From Syntrophaceae bacterium (GTDB lineage: Bacteria; Desulfobacterota; Syntrophia; Syntrophales; UBA5619): 13,861 nucleotides of DNA. This document shows positions 1-8,150 of this stretch, one piece after another. The stretch spans positions 9,361-23,221 of the forward strand of contig CAKKRN010000041.1 of assembly GCA_919902745.1 (NCBI GenBank). Direction: 5' to 3'. Made by a program: the position numbers and the translations under genes. Every line of letters starts with the position of its first letter. Within the stretch, counting starts at the first letter, position 1. The notes below the pieces were generated by a model, which saw only the letters and a program-made list of their open reading frames with translations, did not search any database and was not told where the DNA came from.

Positions 1-266
1 AGGGGAAACCCGTCAGCGGCGACATGAAGGTCAGGCTTGCATCCGTCCCGGCGCCGCCCACAGACCGGTCGGGAATGGAGACAGACGAGACCGCCGTGCC
101 GAACTTCCGGGGAATGACGATCCGCGAGGTCGTCAAGAAATCGAAAGAAAAAGGGATCGAGGTACGTGTCATCGGAAGCGGTTGGGCGATCGCTCAGCAG
201 CCGGCAGCCGGGATGCCCGCGCCGGAGGACCGCCTCTGCACTGTCACCTTCGGGATGGGTTCTTGA
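1..266 (+). CDS. ftsI: Division-specific peptidoglycan transpeptidase (FtsI/PBP3), C-terminal fragment with PASTA domain
   Basis: Only the last 87 codons are visible. The reading frame is already open at the left edge, with the first full codon at base 3, and it ends at TGA 264-266. From about base 90 the translation (VPNFRGMTIREVV..., then a GSGWAIAQQPAAG stretch) has the shape of a PASTA domain: an N-terminal VP, a short helix, then a strand pair ending in a Q-P-x-x-G turn. The catalytic transpeptidase domain lies outside the window, so the assignment rests on this domain and on position directly before murE, where ftsI normally sits in dcw clusters. FtsI crosslinks septal peptidoglycan in the periplasm together with FtsW. 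PASTA tails occur on this protein in many Desulfobacterota and Gram-positives but not in E. coli FtsI. The stop codon is 8 bases before the murE start, so the two are co-transcribed. A different PASTA-bearing PBP cannot be excluded from the fragment alone. Confidence 0.78.
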   Translation, partial: GKPVSGDMKVRLASVPAPPTDRSGMETDETAVPNFRGMTIREVVKKSKEKGIEVRVIGSGWAIAQQPAAGMPAPEDRLCTVTFGMGS

Positions 267-270
267 GGTG
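265..270 (+). promoter_or_regulatory. Ribosome binding site of murE
   Basis: GAGGTG lies 4 bases before ATG 275 and overlaps the ftsI stop codon. It supports 275 as the murE start over the upstream in-frame ATG at 182, which lies inside ftsI and has no comparable signal. Confidence 0.6.
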
Positions 271-274
271 TCCG

Positions 275-1807
275 ATGCAACTTCCGCAGTTGATGAAGGG
301 AATCGAAACCCTCGGGATCACGGGAGATCCGGACGGGGAAGTGCAATCCGTCCGTTACGACTCACGCCAGTGTGAAAAGAACAGTCTCTTCGTGGCGATC
401 TCCGGCCTCAAAACGGACGGCCATCAATTCATCGGTGACGCCCTGACCCGCGGCGCCCGCTTTATCATCCATGAGCGGGATTTCACCCCGCCCGCCGGTG
501 TTACGGCCATCCGTGTCCGCAACAGCCGTCAGGTTCTCGGCCGCCTTGGAAGGAATTTCTTCGGCCACCCCTCCTCCTCTCTCTGCCTTATTGCCGTGGT
601 GGGAACGAACGGAAAGACCACCATCACCTACCTTCTGGAGGCGATCCTCCGGGCCGCGGGCCATTCCGTCGGCGTCCTGGGAACGGTCAACTACCGATAC
701 GGCGACAGGAGTCTCCCCGCACCAAACACCACGCCCGAATCCTTCGATATGCAGCGGATTCTCCGGGAGATGGCCGATCACGGGGTCACCCACTGCGTGG
801 CCGAGGTTTCCTCCCACGCCATCGACCTCCGCAGGGTCGATGAGTGCGCGTTCGACCTGGGGATCTTCACCAATCTCACCCAGGACCACCTCGATTACCA
901 CCGAACCATGGAAAACTACTTCCAGGCCAAAAAGCGCTTTTTTTCCGAGGTTCTCCCCGGTGGTGGGAAAAACCGCCCCCGGCGGATGATCGTCAACGGC
1001 GACGATCCCTTTGGGCAGCGGATCATCCGAGAAGTCGGAGGCGGCTGCATCACTTACGGTCTCGACAATCCCTGCGATGTCCATCCAAACCCCTTTCATC
1101 TCTCCCTCGGGGGGATCGACGCGAAGCTGAACATCGAGGACGAAGCGCTCGACATCACATCCCCGCTGATGGGAAGATTCAATCTCTACAACATCCTTGC
1201 CGCGGCGGCGGCGGCCCGAGCCATCGAGATCCCCGGACGGGCCATCCGGAACGGGATCGCCGGTCTGACCCAGGTCCCGGGACGGCTTGAAAAAGTGAGC
1301 ACGGCGGGGCAGCCCGCCGTTTTTGTCGATTACGCCCACACGGACGACGCCCTGAAGCGGGTCCTCCAGAATCTGACCCTCTTCCGGACGGAAAGGATCA
1401 TCACCGTTTTCGGGTGCGGCGGGAATCGGGACCGCGGGAAAAGACCGCTCATGGGCGAGGCCGCTGCGGCTTACAGCGATCTGACCATCATAACCTCGGA
1501 TAACCCGCGGATGGAGGATCCCCTGGAGATCATCCGGGAGATCGAAACGGGCATCCGGGCGCCGAAATTCACCGATATCCAGGAATTCCGGCGAATTCCG
1601 GAGCAGAGAGGCTACCTCGTCCTCCCCGACCGGAGAGCGGCCATCGCCGCGGCCATCGGTCTCGCCGGGCCTGCGGACATCGTCCTCATCGCCGGAAAGG
1701 GCCACGAGGATTACCAGATCGTCGGCAGCCGGAAGTTTCCCTTCGACGATCGGATGATCGCACGGGAGGAACTGAGGCTTTGGCAAACCGAGAGGGAAGG
1801 ATCATGA
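275..1807 (+). CDS. murE: UDP-MurNAc-L-Ala-D-Glu:meso-diaminopimelate ligase (MurE)
   Basis: This cytoplasmic Mur ligase adds the third stem-peptide residue to UDP-MurNAc-L-Ala-D-Glu using ATP. The protein is 510 residues, normal for the family. The N-terminal UDP-binding domain (about 1-95) carries YDSRQ and the FVAISG strand. The central ATPase domain has the P-loop GTNGKTT at 110-116, an EVSSHA motif, a NLTQDHLDYHRTME stretch, and K219 in the position of the carbamylated lysine. The C-terminal domain has the DYAHTDDALK motif, GCGGNRDRGKR, and DNPR at 409-412, the signature of enzymes selecting meso-diaminopimelate rather than lysine. A longer in-frame ORF begins at 182, but that would add 31 residues overlapping ftsI. 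The chosen ATG 275 has a ribosome site and gives a normal N-terminus. The stop overlaps the murF start by 4 bases (ATGA), suggesting translational coupling. Confidence 0.97.
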   Translation: MQLPQLMKGIETLGITGDPDGEVQSVRYDSRQCEKNSLFVAISGLKTDGHQFIGDALTRGARFIIHERDFTPPAGVTAIRVRNSRQVLGRLGRNFFGHPSSSLCLIAVVGTNGKTTITYLLEAILRAAGHSVGVLGTVNYRYGDRSLPAPNTTPESFDMQRILREMADHGVTHCVAEVSSHAIDLRRVDECAFDLGIFTNLTQDHLDYHRTMENYFQAKKRFFSEVLPGGGKNRPRRMIVNGDDPFGQRIIREVGGGCITYGLDNPCDVHPNPFHLSLGGIDAKLNIEDEALDITSPLMGRFNLYNILAAAAAARAIEIPGRAIRNGIAGLTQVPGRLEKVSTAGQPAVFVDYAHTDDALKRVLQNLTLFRTERIITVFGCGGNRDRGKRPLMGEAAAAYSDLTIITSDNPRMEDPLEIIREIETGIRAPKFTDIQEFRRIPEQRGYLVLPDRRAAIAAAIGLAGPADIVLIAGKGHEDYQIVGSRKFPFDDRMIAREELRLWQTEREGS

Positions 1808-3234
1808 CGAACGAAGCACAGGATCTTTCCGCCGAGGAGATTCTGAAGGCCACGGGGGGCGCCCCGCTTCGGGGCGGCCACGGCTGGTCCTGCAGAGGGA
1901 TCTCCACGGACACGCGAACCTTGGCCTCAGGAGACCTTTTCATTGCCCTTGCAGGGGAGAATTTCGACGGCCACGACTGTCTGGCAAAGGCCGCGGAACG
2001 CGGGGCCGCCGGGCTCCTCATCCGGGCGGATGCCGCGAAGAAGCTCGCCGTGGCGCCGGAAGAGCTCCCGGTGATCGCCGTTCCGGACACCCTGAGGGCG
2101 CTGGGTGACATCGCCCGCGACTGGCGGCAACGATTCCCGATCCCGGTGGTTGCGATCACCGGAAGCTCCGGGAAGACCACGACGAAGGAAATGGTCGCGA
2201 CGATCGCCTCCCGCACGCGGAACACCCTGAAGACGGAAGGAAACCTGAACAACCGTATCGGCGTTCCGCTGACCCTGCTCCGACTGCGGAAGAATCACGA
2301 ACTCGCCATCGTCGAAATGGGGACGAACAGCCCGGGAGAGATCGCGATGCTCGCGGCCATCGCCGTACCGGACGTCGGTCTGATCACGAACATCGGTCCC
2401 GCCCACATCGAAGGGCTTGGTTCCCTCGAGGCGATCCGGGAGGAGAAGGGATCTCTTTTCGAGGTCATGGCCGGACGGGGCGCGGCGATCCTCAACCACG
2501 ACGATCCGGCGATCGGCGTCCTTGCGGGGCGCCTGCAGGGAAAACGGGTGACCTTCGGCCTCGGCCCGGGCGCCGCGATCACCGCCCGGAGGGTCGAGAC
2601 GGCCGGACCGGAGGGGGTGCGTTTCGACCTCGTCATCGACGGAATCGGCGCCCCGGTTTTCCTGGCCGCCGCCGGGGAACATAACGTCAGAAACGCGCTG
2701 GCCGCCGCCGCCGCCGCGTGGACGCTCGGCTTCGACCGCAGCGAGATCGCGGCGGGACTTGCCGCTTTCCGTCCGGTCCCGGGGAGGACCGAGATCCGGC
2801 AACTCGGAAACGGCGCCTACCTGGTCATCGATACCTACAACGCCAATCCGGCCTCGGTGCGGGAGGCCGTGAAGACCCTGCAGGGGCTTCGGGGAAACGG
2901 AAAAGCCGTCGTGATCCTGGGCGATATGCTGGAGCTGGGCGAACGGTCGGAGGAATGGCATGAGGAAATCGGAGCGCTCCTTGCGGATACAGACATTCAA
3001 GATCTGTTTCTCAAAGGATCGCTAACGAAAGCCCTGGCAGCCGGGGCGATCCGTATGGGGTTTCCGGCGGAGCGGATTGCGTTTTTCGACGACCCTGAGC
3101 AGGTTGTCTCTTCTCTCCGGTCCCGGCTGAAAAAGGGCGACTGGGTTCTTATCAAGGGATCCCGCAAGATGAAGATGGAAGCGGTGGCGGAAAATATGAT
3201 TGCGGCATTTGACCGCAAATCGCAAACGGTGTAG
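1804..3234 (+). CDS. murF: UDP-MurNAc-tripeptide:D-alanyl-D-alanine ligase (MurF)
   Basis: MurF completes the cytoplasmic pentapeptide precursor by ATP-driven addition of the D-Ala-D-Ala dipeptide. The 476-residue protein has the expected three domains: an N-terminal substrate domain with [16 protein letters not shown], a central ATPase domain with P-loop GSSGKTTT at 120-127 followed by [15 protein letters not shown], an [10 protein letters not shown] motif and the [12 protein letters not shown] stretch, and a C-terminal domain with DTYNANPAS and LGDMLELG. These last motifs separate MurF from the other Mur ligases. The start is ATG 1804, inside the ATGA overlap with murE, with GAGGGAAGG at 1792-1800 just upstream. 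An upstream in-frame TTG at 1780 is a less likely start. The helix after residue about 295 is alanine-rich and encoded by a GCC run (2701-2715), as is common in this ligase family. D-Ala-D-Ala must be supplied by a ddl gene elsewhere. Confidence 0.97.
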   Translation: MTNEAQDLSAEEILKATGGAPLRGGHGWSCRGISTDTRTLASGDLFIALAGENFDGHDCLAKAAERGAAGLLIRADAAKKLAVAPEELPVIAVPDTLRALGDIARDWRQRFPIPVVAITGSSGKTTTKEMVATIASRTRNTLKTEGNLNNRIGVPLTLLRLRKNHELAIVEMGTNSPGEIAMLAAIAVPDVGLITNIGPAHIEGLGSLEAIREEKGSLFEVMAGRGAAILNHDDPAIGVLAGRLQGKRVTFGLGPGAAITARRVETAGPEGVRFDLVIDGIGAPVFLAAAGEHNVRNALAAAAAAWTLGFDRSEIAAGLAAFRPVPGRTEIRQLGNGAYLVIDTYNANPASVREAVKTLQGLRGNGKAVVILGDMLELGERSEEWHEEIGALLADTDIQDLFLKGSLTKALAAGAIRMGFPAERIAFFDDPEQVVSSLRSRLKKGDWVLIKGSRKMKMEAVAENMIAAFDRKSQTV

Positions 3235-3281
3235 GGTGCGCCGCACGAGCGGCAACGGGCGCCGCGGGAAGGTTTCAAGAA

Positions 3282-4361
3282 ATGATTTTTCATCTTTTAT
3301 ATCCGCTACATGTCACATACTCATTTTTTAATGTCTTTCGGTACATCACCTTCCGAACGATCTATGCGGCGATCACCGCCCTCGTGATCTGTTTTGTTGT
3401 CGGTCCCTGGCTCATCCGCAAGCTGCAGGAACTCCAGATCGGCCAAACGATCCGCGAGGATGGACCGGGCTCGCATCATGCGAAAAAAGGGACGCCGACG
3501 ATGGGCGGCATCCTGATCATCTTTGCCGTCACCATCTCCACGCTCCTCTGGGCAAACCTGACCGTCGGCTGCATTTGGCTTGTGATCATGGTCACGCTCG
3601 GTTTCGGCCTGATCGGATTCCTCGACGACTACCGGAAATTCACCCGGCAGGACAGCCGAGGCGTACCGGGGAAGATCCGGCTGGCCGCGGAGATCGCGAT
3701 CGCCCTGTTCGTCAGCATCATTCTCTATACCAAACCGGGGTTCAATCCGAACGTAACCATCCCTTTTTTCAAGACGGTCCTGCCGAACCTGGGATGGGGC
3801 TACATCCTGCTGACGACTTTCATCATCGTGGGCGCCGCAAACGCGGTCAATCTGACCGACGGCCTGGACGGCCTCGCCATCGGCCCGGCGATCACCTGCT
3901 TCATGACCTACCTGCTGTTCGCCTATTTTGCCGGCAACGTCAAGATCGCGACGTATCTCCAGATCCCCTACGTGGCGGGAACCGGTGAGCTGGCGATCTT
4001 CTGCGGCGCGGTCGTCGGCGCCGGGATCGGCTTCCTCTGGTACAACGCCTATCCCGCCCAGGTCTTCATGGGGGACGTCGGCTCCCTCTCTCTGGGCGGC
4101 TCCCTGGGCGCCCTCGCCATCCTGACGAAACAGGAGATCCTGCTCGCCATCGTCGGCGGGATTTTCGTGCTGGAGACCTTCTCGGTCATCTTTCAGGTAG
4201 GCTGGTTCAAGCTCTCCGGCGGACGGCGGATCTTCCGGATGGCCCCGATCCACCACCATTTTGAGCTCAAGGGATGGCCCGAGCCCAAGGTGATCGTCCG
4301 CTTTTGGATTATCTCCGTGCTGCTGGCGCTCGTAGCCATCAGCACGTTGAAATTGAGGTAA
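3282..4361 (+). CDS. mraY: Phospho-N-acetylmuramoyl-pentapeptide transferase (MraY)
   Basis: MraY is an integral inner-membrane enzyme that transfers phospho-MurNAc-pentapeptide from UDP to undecaprenyl phosphate, forming lipid I. The length of 359 residues and about ten hydrophobic segments match the family. Visible motifs in order: [11 protein letters not shown] in the first cytoplasmic loop; FLDDYRKF with D115 and D116, the Mg2+/substrate aspartates at the same numbers as in E. coli; [24 protein letters not shown] with D265, matching the third catalytic aspartate; and [13 protein letters not shown], the histidine loop. The start ATG 3282 is preceded by GGAAGG at 3268-3273. The first 25 codons are much richer in A/T than the rest (see findings). 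A 47-base gap separates it from murF, and murD starts 10 bases after its stop. Confidence 0.97.
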   Translation: MIFHLLYPLHVTYSFFNVFRYITFRTIYAAITALVICFVVGPWLIRKLQELQIGQTIREDGPGSHHAKKGTPTMGGILIIFAVTISTLLWANLTVGCIWLVIMVTLGFGLIGFLDDYRKFTRQDSRGVPGKIRLAAEIAIALFVSIILYTKPGFNPNVTIPFFKTVLPNLGWGYILLTTFIIVGAANAVNLTDGLDGLAIGPAITCFMTYLLFAYFAGNVKIATYLQIPYVAGTGELAIFCGAVVGAGIGFLWYNAYPAQVFMGDVGSLSLGGSLGALAILTKQEILLAIVGGIFVLETFSVIFQVGWFKLSGGRRIFRMAPIHHHFELKGWPEPKVIVRFWIISVLLALVAISTLKLR

Positions 4362-4371
4362 ATGGAACGCG

Positions 4372-5724
4372 ATGGATCTGAAAGCAAAAAAAGTGGCGGT
4401 CATCGGCGTCGGGAAGACGGGGCTTGCAACGGCCCGTTTCCTTGCGGGCCGGGAAGCCCGGATCGCGGTGACCGACGCAAAGCCCCTATCGGCCTGGGGA
4501 GAGGCCTCTGCCGCCCTGGAGAATCTGCAGGCGGAGCTGACCGTTGCCCCCTACGGACCGGAGATCCTGACCGATGCCGATCTTGTCGTTCCCTCACCGG
4601 GGATTTATCCGGACAACCCGATCCTGGTCGAGGCTGTCCGACGGGGAATCCCCGTGCTGAGCGAGCTCGAACTCGCCTGGCGATTTCTCAAGACCCCGCT
4701 TGTCGCCATCACCGGCACGAACGGCAAGACGACGGTCACCTCTCTGATCGGCGAGATCCTCCGCGGGGCGGGGAAAAAGGTTTTTGTCGGCGGGAACATC
4801 GGCGCCCCGCTGATCGGTTACGTCGACGGGCCGCAGGGTGCGGACTGGGCGGTTGTGGAGGTGAGCAGCTTCCAGCTCCAGTGGACGCAGACGTTTCATC
4901 CCCGGATCGCCGTGCTTTTGAACGTCACCTCCGACCATATCGACTACCACGGGAGCTTCCATGCGTACCGGAAGATCAAGGAGCGGATCTTCGCCCGCCA
5001 GAACGCCGGAGACCTCGCAATCCTGAATGCGGACGAAGAAACCACGGCATCGTTGTGCGGGCGTCTGACCGCCCGGACGGAGCTCTTCAGCTCCTCCGGC
5101 GCCGTCGACCACGGGATGTTCCTCTCCGGAGAGACCCTCGTTCACCTCCTCCCTGCGGGAGGGAAAGAGGAATATCCGCTGGCCATGATTCATCTCCCCG
5201 GACGACACAACTGCGAAAACGTGATGGCGGCAATCCTCGCGGCCCGGGCTTGCGGCTGCCCCCCCCCGGCGATCGTCCGGGCGGTTGACAGCTTCCGGGG
5301 AATCGCCCACCGGATCGAATACGCCGGGGAGAAAAACGGCGTCCTCTTCTACGACGATTCCAAGGGGACCAACGTCGGCGCCGTCATGCGGGCGCTGGAG
5401 AGCTTCTCCCAACCGGTCGTCCTCCTCCTCGGGGGGAGGGACAAGGAGGGGGATTTTCAGACCCTTGCCCCGCTGATCCACCGGGGAGTGAAGGAGCTGG
5501 TTCTCTTCGGCGAGGCGAGGGAGAAGATCAACGACCTGGTCGGCGGCGTGGTCAAGACGACCCTCGCACCGACGATGAAAGAGGCGATGGAAAAGGCCTA
5601 CAGCTCCGCATCGCCCGGCGACGTCGTCCTCCTCTCGCCGGGGTGCGCCAGCTTCGACGAATTCAGGGACTACAAAGAGCGGGGCGACCGTTTCCAGGAA
5701 TGGGTCAGGCGGCCAAAGAGATGA
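4372..5724 (+). CDS. murD: UDP-MurNAc-L-alanine:D-glutamate ligase (MurD)
   Basis: This cytoplasmic Mur ligase adds D-Glu to UDP-MurNAc-L-Ala with ATP hydrolysis. The 450-residue protein starts with a Rossmann-like domain (VAVIGVGKTGLATARFL) that binds the uridine nucleotide. The central domain has P-loop GTNGKTT at 115-121, EVSSFQLQWT, NVTSDHIDYHGS and K203 at the carbamylated lysine position. The C-terminal domain has YDDSKGTNVGA, LLLGGRDKEGDF and LSPGCASFDEF, all typical of MurD. The start ATG 4372 lies 10 bases after the mraY stop with only weak ribosome-site matches (GGA at 4364-4366, GAGG at 4355-4358), so initiation may depend on ribosomes finishing mraY. The gene contains a run of nine C at 5259-5267, read as part of Cys-Pro-Pro-Pro. 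The stop TGA overlaps the ftsW ATG by 4 bases. Confidence 0.96.
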   Translation: MDLKAKKVAVIGVGKTGLATARFLAGREARIAVTDAKPLSAWGEASAALENLQAELTVAPYGPEILTDADLVVPSPGIYPDNPILVEAVRRGIPVLSELELAWRFLKTPLVAITGTNGKTTVTSLIGEILRGAGKKVFVGGNIGAPLIGYVDGPQGADWAVVEVSSFQLQWTQTFHPRIAVLLNVTSDHIDYHGSFHAYRKIKERIFARQNAGDLAILNADEETTASLCGRLTARTELFSSSGAVDHGMFLSGETLVHLLPAGGKEEYPLAMIHLPGRHNCENVMAAILAARACGCPPPAIVRAVDSFRGIAHRIEYAGEKNGVLFYDDSKGTNVGAVMRALESFSQPVVLLLGGRDKEGDFQTLAPLIHRGVKELVLFGEAREKINDLVGGVVKTTLAPTMKEAMEKAYSSASPGDVVLLSPGCASFDEFRDYKERGDRFQEWVRRPKR

Positions 5725-6827
5725 AAAGGCGGACCGAAAACGAAAAAAAACCGGATCTGATCCTGCTGCTGGTCACGCTGCTCCTCGTTACCGTCGGGAC
5801 GGTGATGGTTTACAGCTCCAGCTCCATCCTCGCGATGGAACGGTTCCGCGACGGTCAGTTCTTTCTCAAAAAACAGCTCTTCTTCCTCTGTCTCGGCCTG
5901 GGTGTGATGGCGCTCGTAACCCGAATTTCCTATTACAAGCTCCGGAAACTGGCCTGGCCCGGCATCATCCTGTCGGTTTTTTTCCTGCTGCTGATCTGGG
6001 TTCCCCATCTGGGGATCCGCGCCGGCGGCGCCGTGCGCTGGCTCAACTTCGGGCTCTTCTCCTTTCAGGTCACCGAAATGGTCAAGGTCGCCCTGATCAT
6101 CTTCCTCGCCCATTTTCTGACGGAGAAGGTCAACCATATCCGCGAGTTCCGCGAGGGGATGCTGGTCCCCCTCGGCATCATGGTGACTCTGGTCGGCCTG
6201 ATCTTGCTCCAGCCGGATTTCGGCACAACGTTCATCATCGCGCTGATCACCTTTCTGATGATCTTTCTGGCCGGCGGCCGGATCGTCCACCTGGCGGGCC
6301 TGGCCGCGCTCTTTCTCCCCGTCGCCCTCTGGCTCCTCCTGCACAAGAGCTACCGCCTGGCCCGCCTGACGGCGTTTCTCGACCCCTGGAAGGACCCCCG
6401 CCATTCGGGGTTTCAGATCATCCAGTCGCTGATCTCCTTCGGATCCGGCGGCACGTTCGGCGTGGGGATCGGGGACGGGATGCAGAAGCTCTTCTATCTC
6501 CCGGAACCCCATACGGATTTTATCCTCTCGGTGATTGCCGAGGAGAGCGGCTTCATCGGTGTTGGGTTGATTCTGCTGCTCTACATCATCCTGATCGTCC
6601 GCGGTTTCCGGATTTCGCTGAAGGCCCCGGACCTGTTCGGAAACCTGCTGGCCGCAGGGCTCACGATGATGCTCGCGCTGGAGGCATTCATCAACATTGC
6701 GGGCGTGATGGGGCTCATCCCGCTGAAGGGGCTCGCCCTCCCGTTTCTCAGTTACGGGGGCACCTCCCTGATGATGTCCCTTGCGGCGGTGGGCATATTG
6801 TTGAATATATCCTCTTATGAGTCATGA
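5721..6827 (+). CDS. ftsW: Septal peptidoglycan glycosyltransferase FtsW (SEDS family)
   Basis: FtsW is a polytopic inner-membrane SEDS protein that polymerises lipid II into glycan strands at the septum, working with FtsI. The 368 residues show about ten hydrophobic segments. Family motifs in order: VMVYSSSS in the first segment, FFLKKQLFF, GGAVRWLNFG, FQVTEMVKVALI, LQPDFGTT, GFQIIQSLISFGSGG, PEPHTDFI with D266 in the position proposed as the catalytic aspartate of SEDS enzymes, and FLSYGGTSL near the C-terminus. Context between murD and murG favours FtsW over its relative RodA. The start ATG 5721 lies in an ATGA overlap with murD, with only a weak upstream AAAGAG. An open frame reaches back to 5643 within murD, but an earlier start would add non-membrane residues of no family likeness. 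An A8 run lies at 5743-5750 in the first ten codons. Its stop overlaps the murG ORF start by 4 bases. Confidence 0.95.
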   Translation: MKRRTENEKKPDLILLLVTLLLVTVGTVMVYSSSSILAMERFRDGQFFLKKQLFFLCLGLGVMALVTRISYYKLRKLAWPGIILSVFFLLLIWVPHLGIRAGGAVRWLNFGLFSFQVTEMVKVALIIFLAHFLTEKVNHIREFREGMLVPLGIMVTLVGLILLQPDFGTTFIIALITFLMIFLAGGRIVHLAGLAALFLPVALWLLLHKSYRLARLTAFLDPWKDPRHSGFQIIQSLISFGSGGTFGVGIGDGMQKLFYLPEPHTDFILSVIAEESGFIGVGLILLLYIILIVRGFRISLKAPDLFGNLLAAGLTMMLALEAFINIAGVMGLIPLKGLALPFLSYGGTSLMMSLAAVGILLNISSYES

Positions 6828-8089
6828 CGACGCCGTTTTGGTTTTTTAAAAACATGGAAGAGACAAGAGTCAACAAACAGAATCCCGGCGATCCGCGAAC
6901 GGCGGCGCCCGCACCACGACGGAATGGGGTCGCGGCGGATGAAAAGCCTTGCGGCCCATCTTCGGATCGCCGCGGCGTCGGTATGATCATCGCCGGCGGC
7001 GGGACGGGCGGCCATCTCTTCCCGGGGATCGCGATCGCCGAGGAGTTCCTCCGGAGAGATCCGGCCAACCGCGTCCTGTTCATCGGCACGGAACGGGGGC
7101 TGGAGAAGAAGATCCTGGACGGGCTCGGTTTCCCCCTCCGGACGCTCAAGGTGGAAGGCCTGAAGGGGCGGGGTCCGGTTCGGATTCTGGCCTCCCTCCT
7201 CAAAATCCCGGGCAGCCTGATCGCCTCCTTCCGGATCCTCCGCACGTTTCAACCCGCCGTCGTCGTCGGCGTGGGCGGGTACGCCTCCGGACCGGCGGTG
7301 CTCGCCGCCCGGCTGCTGGGTTTGAAAACGGCGATTGCCGAGCAGAACGCCTTTCCGGGCCTGACCAACCGGATCCTCGGCCGTTTCGCCGACCGGATTT
7401 TCGTGACCTTCTCAGCGTCGGCGCGCTGGTTTCCCGCCGGCCGAACCCGGGTCACCGGAAACCCGATCCGTACGGCCTTCCTCGCGGAAAAACCGCAGGG
7501 CGAAAAAGGCGATCCCCGTTTCACCCTGCTGATCTTCGGCGGAAGCCAGGGGTCCCACGCGATCAACCGGATCGTCATGGACGCCCTCGACAGCCTCGGA
7601 GAGATGAAGGAGCGGATCCGCTTTATCCACCAGACGGGGGAGAAGGATCGGGAGACGGTCGAAGATGGCTACCGGAAACGGGGCTTCGCGGCAGAGGTTA
7701 CTCCGTTCATCCTGGACATGGCAGCGGCTTACCGGACGGCCGACCTGCTGCTGTGCCGGGCCGGCGCGACATCCATCGCGGAGATCACCGCCGGCGGGAA
7801 GGCGGCCATTCTCATCCCCTTCCCCTTCGCCGTGAACGACCATCAGACACAGAATGCCGAGCTCCTCGTCCGTGCCGGCGCGGCGGAGATGATCCCGGAG
7901 AAGGAACTGGACGGCCGGAGACTGGCGGCGGCGATCGAAAGGCTCTGCCGCCATCCGGAGGAGATCAAAAACATGGAAAAGGCTTCCGCCTCCCTGGGCA
8001 ACATCCGCGCGGCGGCGACCATCGTCGGCGCCTGTCTGGAGCTCATCGAAGACCGGCAGCCCACAGAGTGCCGCGGAGGTGCAAAATGA
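6824..8089 (+). CDS. murG: UDP-GlcNAc:lipid I N-acetylglucosaminyltransferase (MurG)
   Basis: MurG is a peripheral inner-membrane GT-B glycosyltransferase that adds GlcNAc to lipid I to give lipid II. Motifs numbered from 6824: GGGTGGH at 58-64 (acceptor-side glycine loop), EQNAFPGLTNRIL, VTGNPIR, LLIFGGSQGSHAINR (second glycine loop), and the UDP-GlcNAc pocket CRAGATSIAEITAGGKA followed by NDHQTQNAE. The full ORF gives 421 residues. Starting at Met54 (ATG 6983) would give 368, closer to the usual size. ATG 6824 sits in an ATGA overlap with ftsW. No candidate start (6824, 6854, 6983) has a good ribosome site, so the true N-terminus is unsettled. The extra 53 residues are polar, proline/arginine-rich and match nothing I know. 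A 70-base spacer with a palindrome follows before murC. Confidence 0.93.
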   Translation: MTTPFWFFKNMEETRVNKQNPGDPRTAAPAPRRNGVAADEKPCGPSSDRRGVGMIIAGGGTGGHLFPGIAIAEEFLRRDPANRVLFIGTERGLEKKILDGLGFPLRTLKVEGLKGRGPVRILASLLKIPGSLIASFRILRTFQPAVVVGVGGYASGPAVLAARLLGLKTAIAEQNAFPGLTNRILGRFADRIFVTFSASARWFPAGRTRVTGNPIRTAFLAEKPQGEKGDPRFTLLIFGGSQGSHAINRIVMDALDSLGEMKERIRFIHQTGEKDRETVEDGYRKRGFAAEVTPFILDMAAAYRTADLLLCRAGATSIAEITAGGKAAILIPFPFAVNDHQTQNAELLVRAGAAEMIPEKELDGRRLAAAIERLCRHPEEIKNMEKASASLGNIRAAATIVGACLELIEDRQPTECRGGAK

Positions 8090-8121
8090 AAGAGGGCTTC
8101 ATCCCCCTTTCCACAGTTTCC

Positions 8122-8146
8122 GGGGACAGATTTCAAATCTGTCCCC
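8122..8146. repeat. Perfect palindrome (REP-like) between murG and murC
   Basis: GGGGACAGATTT (8122-8133) and its exact reverse complement AAATCTGTCCCC (8135-8146) flank a single central C. In RNA this would form a strong hairpin with a few unpaired loop bases. It ends 4 bases before the murC ribosome site. There is no trailing T run, so it is not a classic terminator. No second copy occurs in this window. Repetitive extragenic palindromes of this kind are often spread by TnpA_REP (RAYT) transposases; that link is inference. Confidence 0.75.
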
Positions 8147-8150
8147 TTGC

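Noticed and set aside
182..274. Upstream ATG start for murE
   Set aside because: It lies within the ftsI reading frame region, lacks a ribosome site and adds residues with no MurE likeness.
362..1786. Long open frame on the - strand opposite murE (474 codons); similar ones at 1927-3000, 3321-4403 and 8133-9458
   Set aside because: They lie exactly opposite well-supported genes, have no recognisable motifs, and arise from GC-rich third codon positions that remove stops in the antisense frame.
1780..1803. Upstream TTG start for murF
   Set aside because: ATG 1804 has a strong purine-rich site at 1792-1800 and the ATGA overlap typical of this cluster.
2701..2715. GCC trinucleotide run in murF, and a similar GCG run in murE at about 1201-1215
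   Set aside because: Both encode the alanine-rich helix conserved after the N-x-x-A motif of Mur ligases. This is a protein family feature in GC-rich DNA, not a mobile or regulatory repeat.
3209..3237. Possible promoter at the end of murF: TTGACC, 17 bases, TAGGGT
   Set aside because: The -35 match is good but the -10 matches only three of six bases. In coding DNA this occurs by chance.
5643..5720. Upstream start for ftsW inside murD
   Set aside because: The added residues come from the murD C-terminus in another frame. ATG 5721 fits the coupled ATGA junction.
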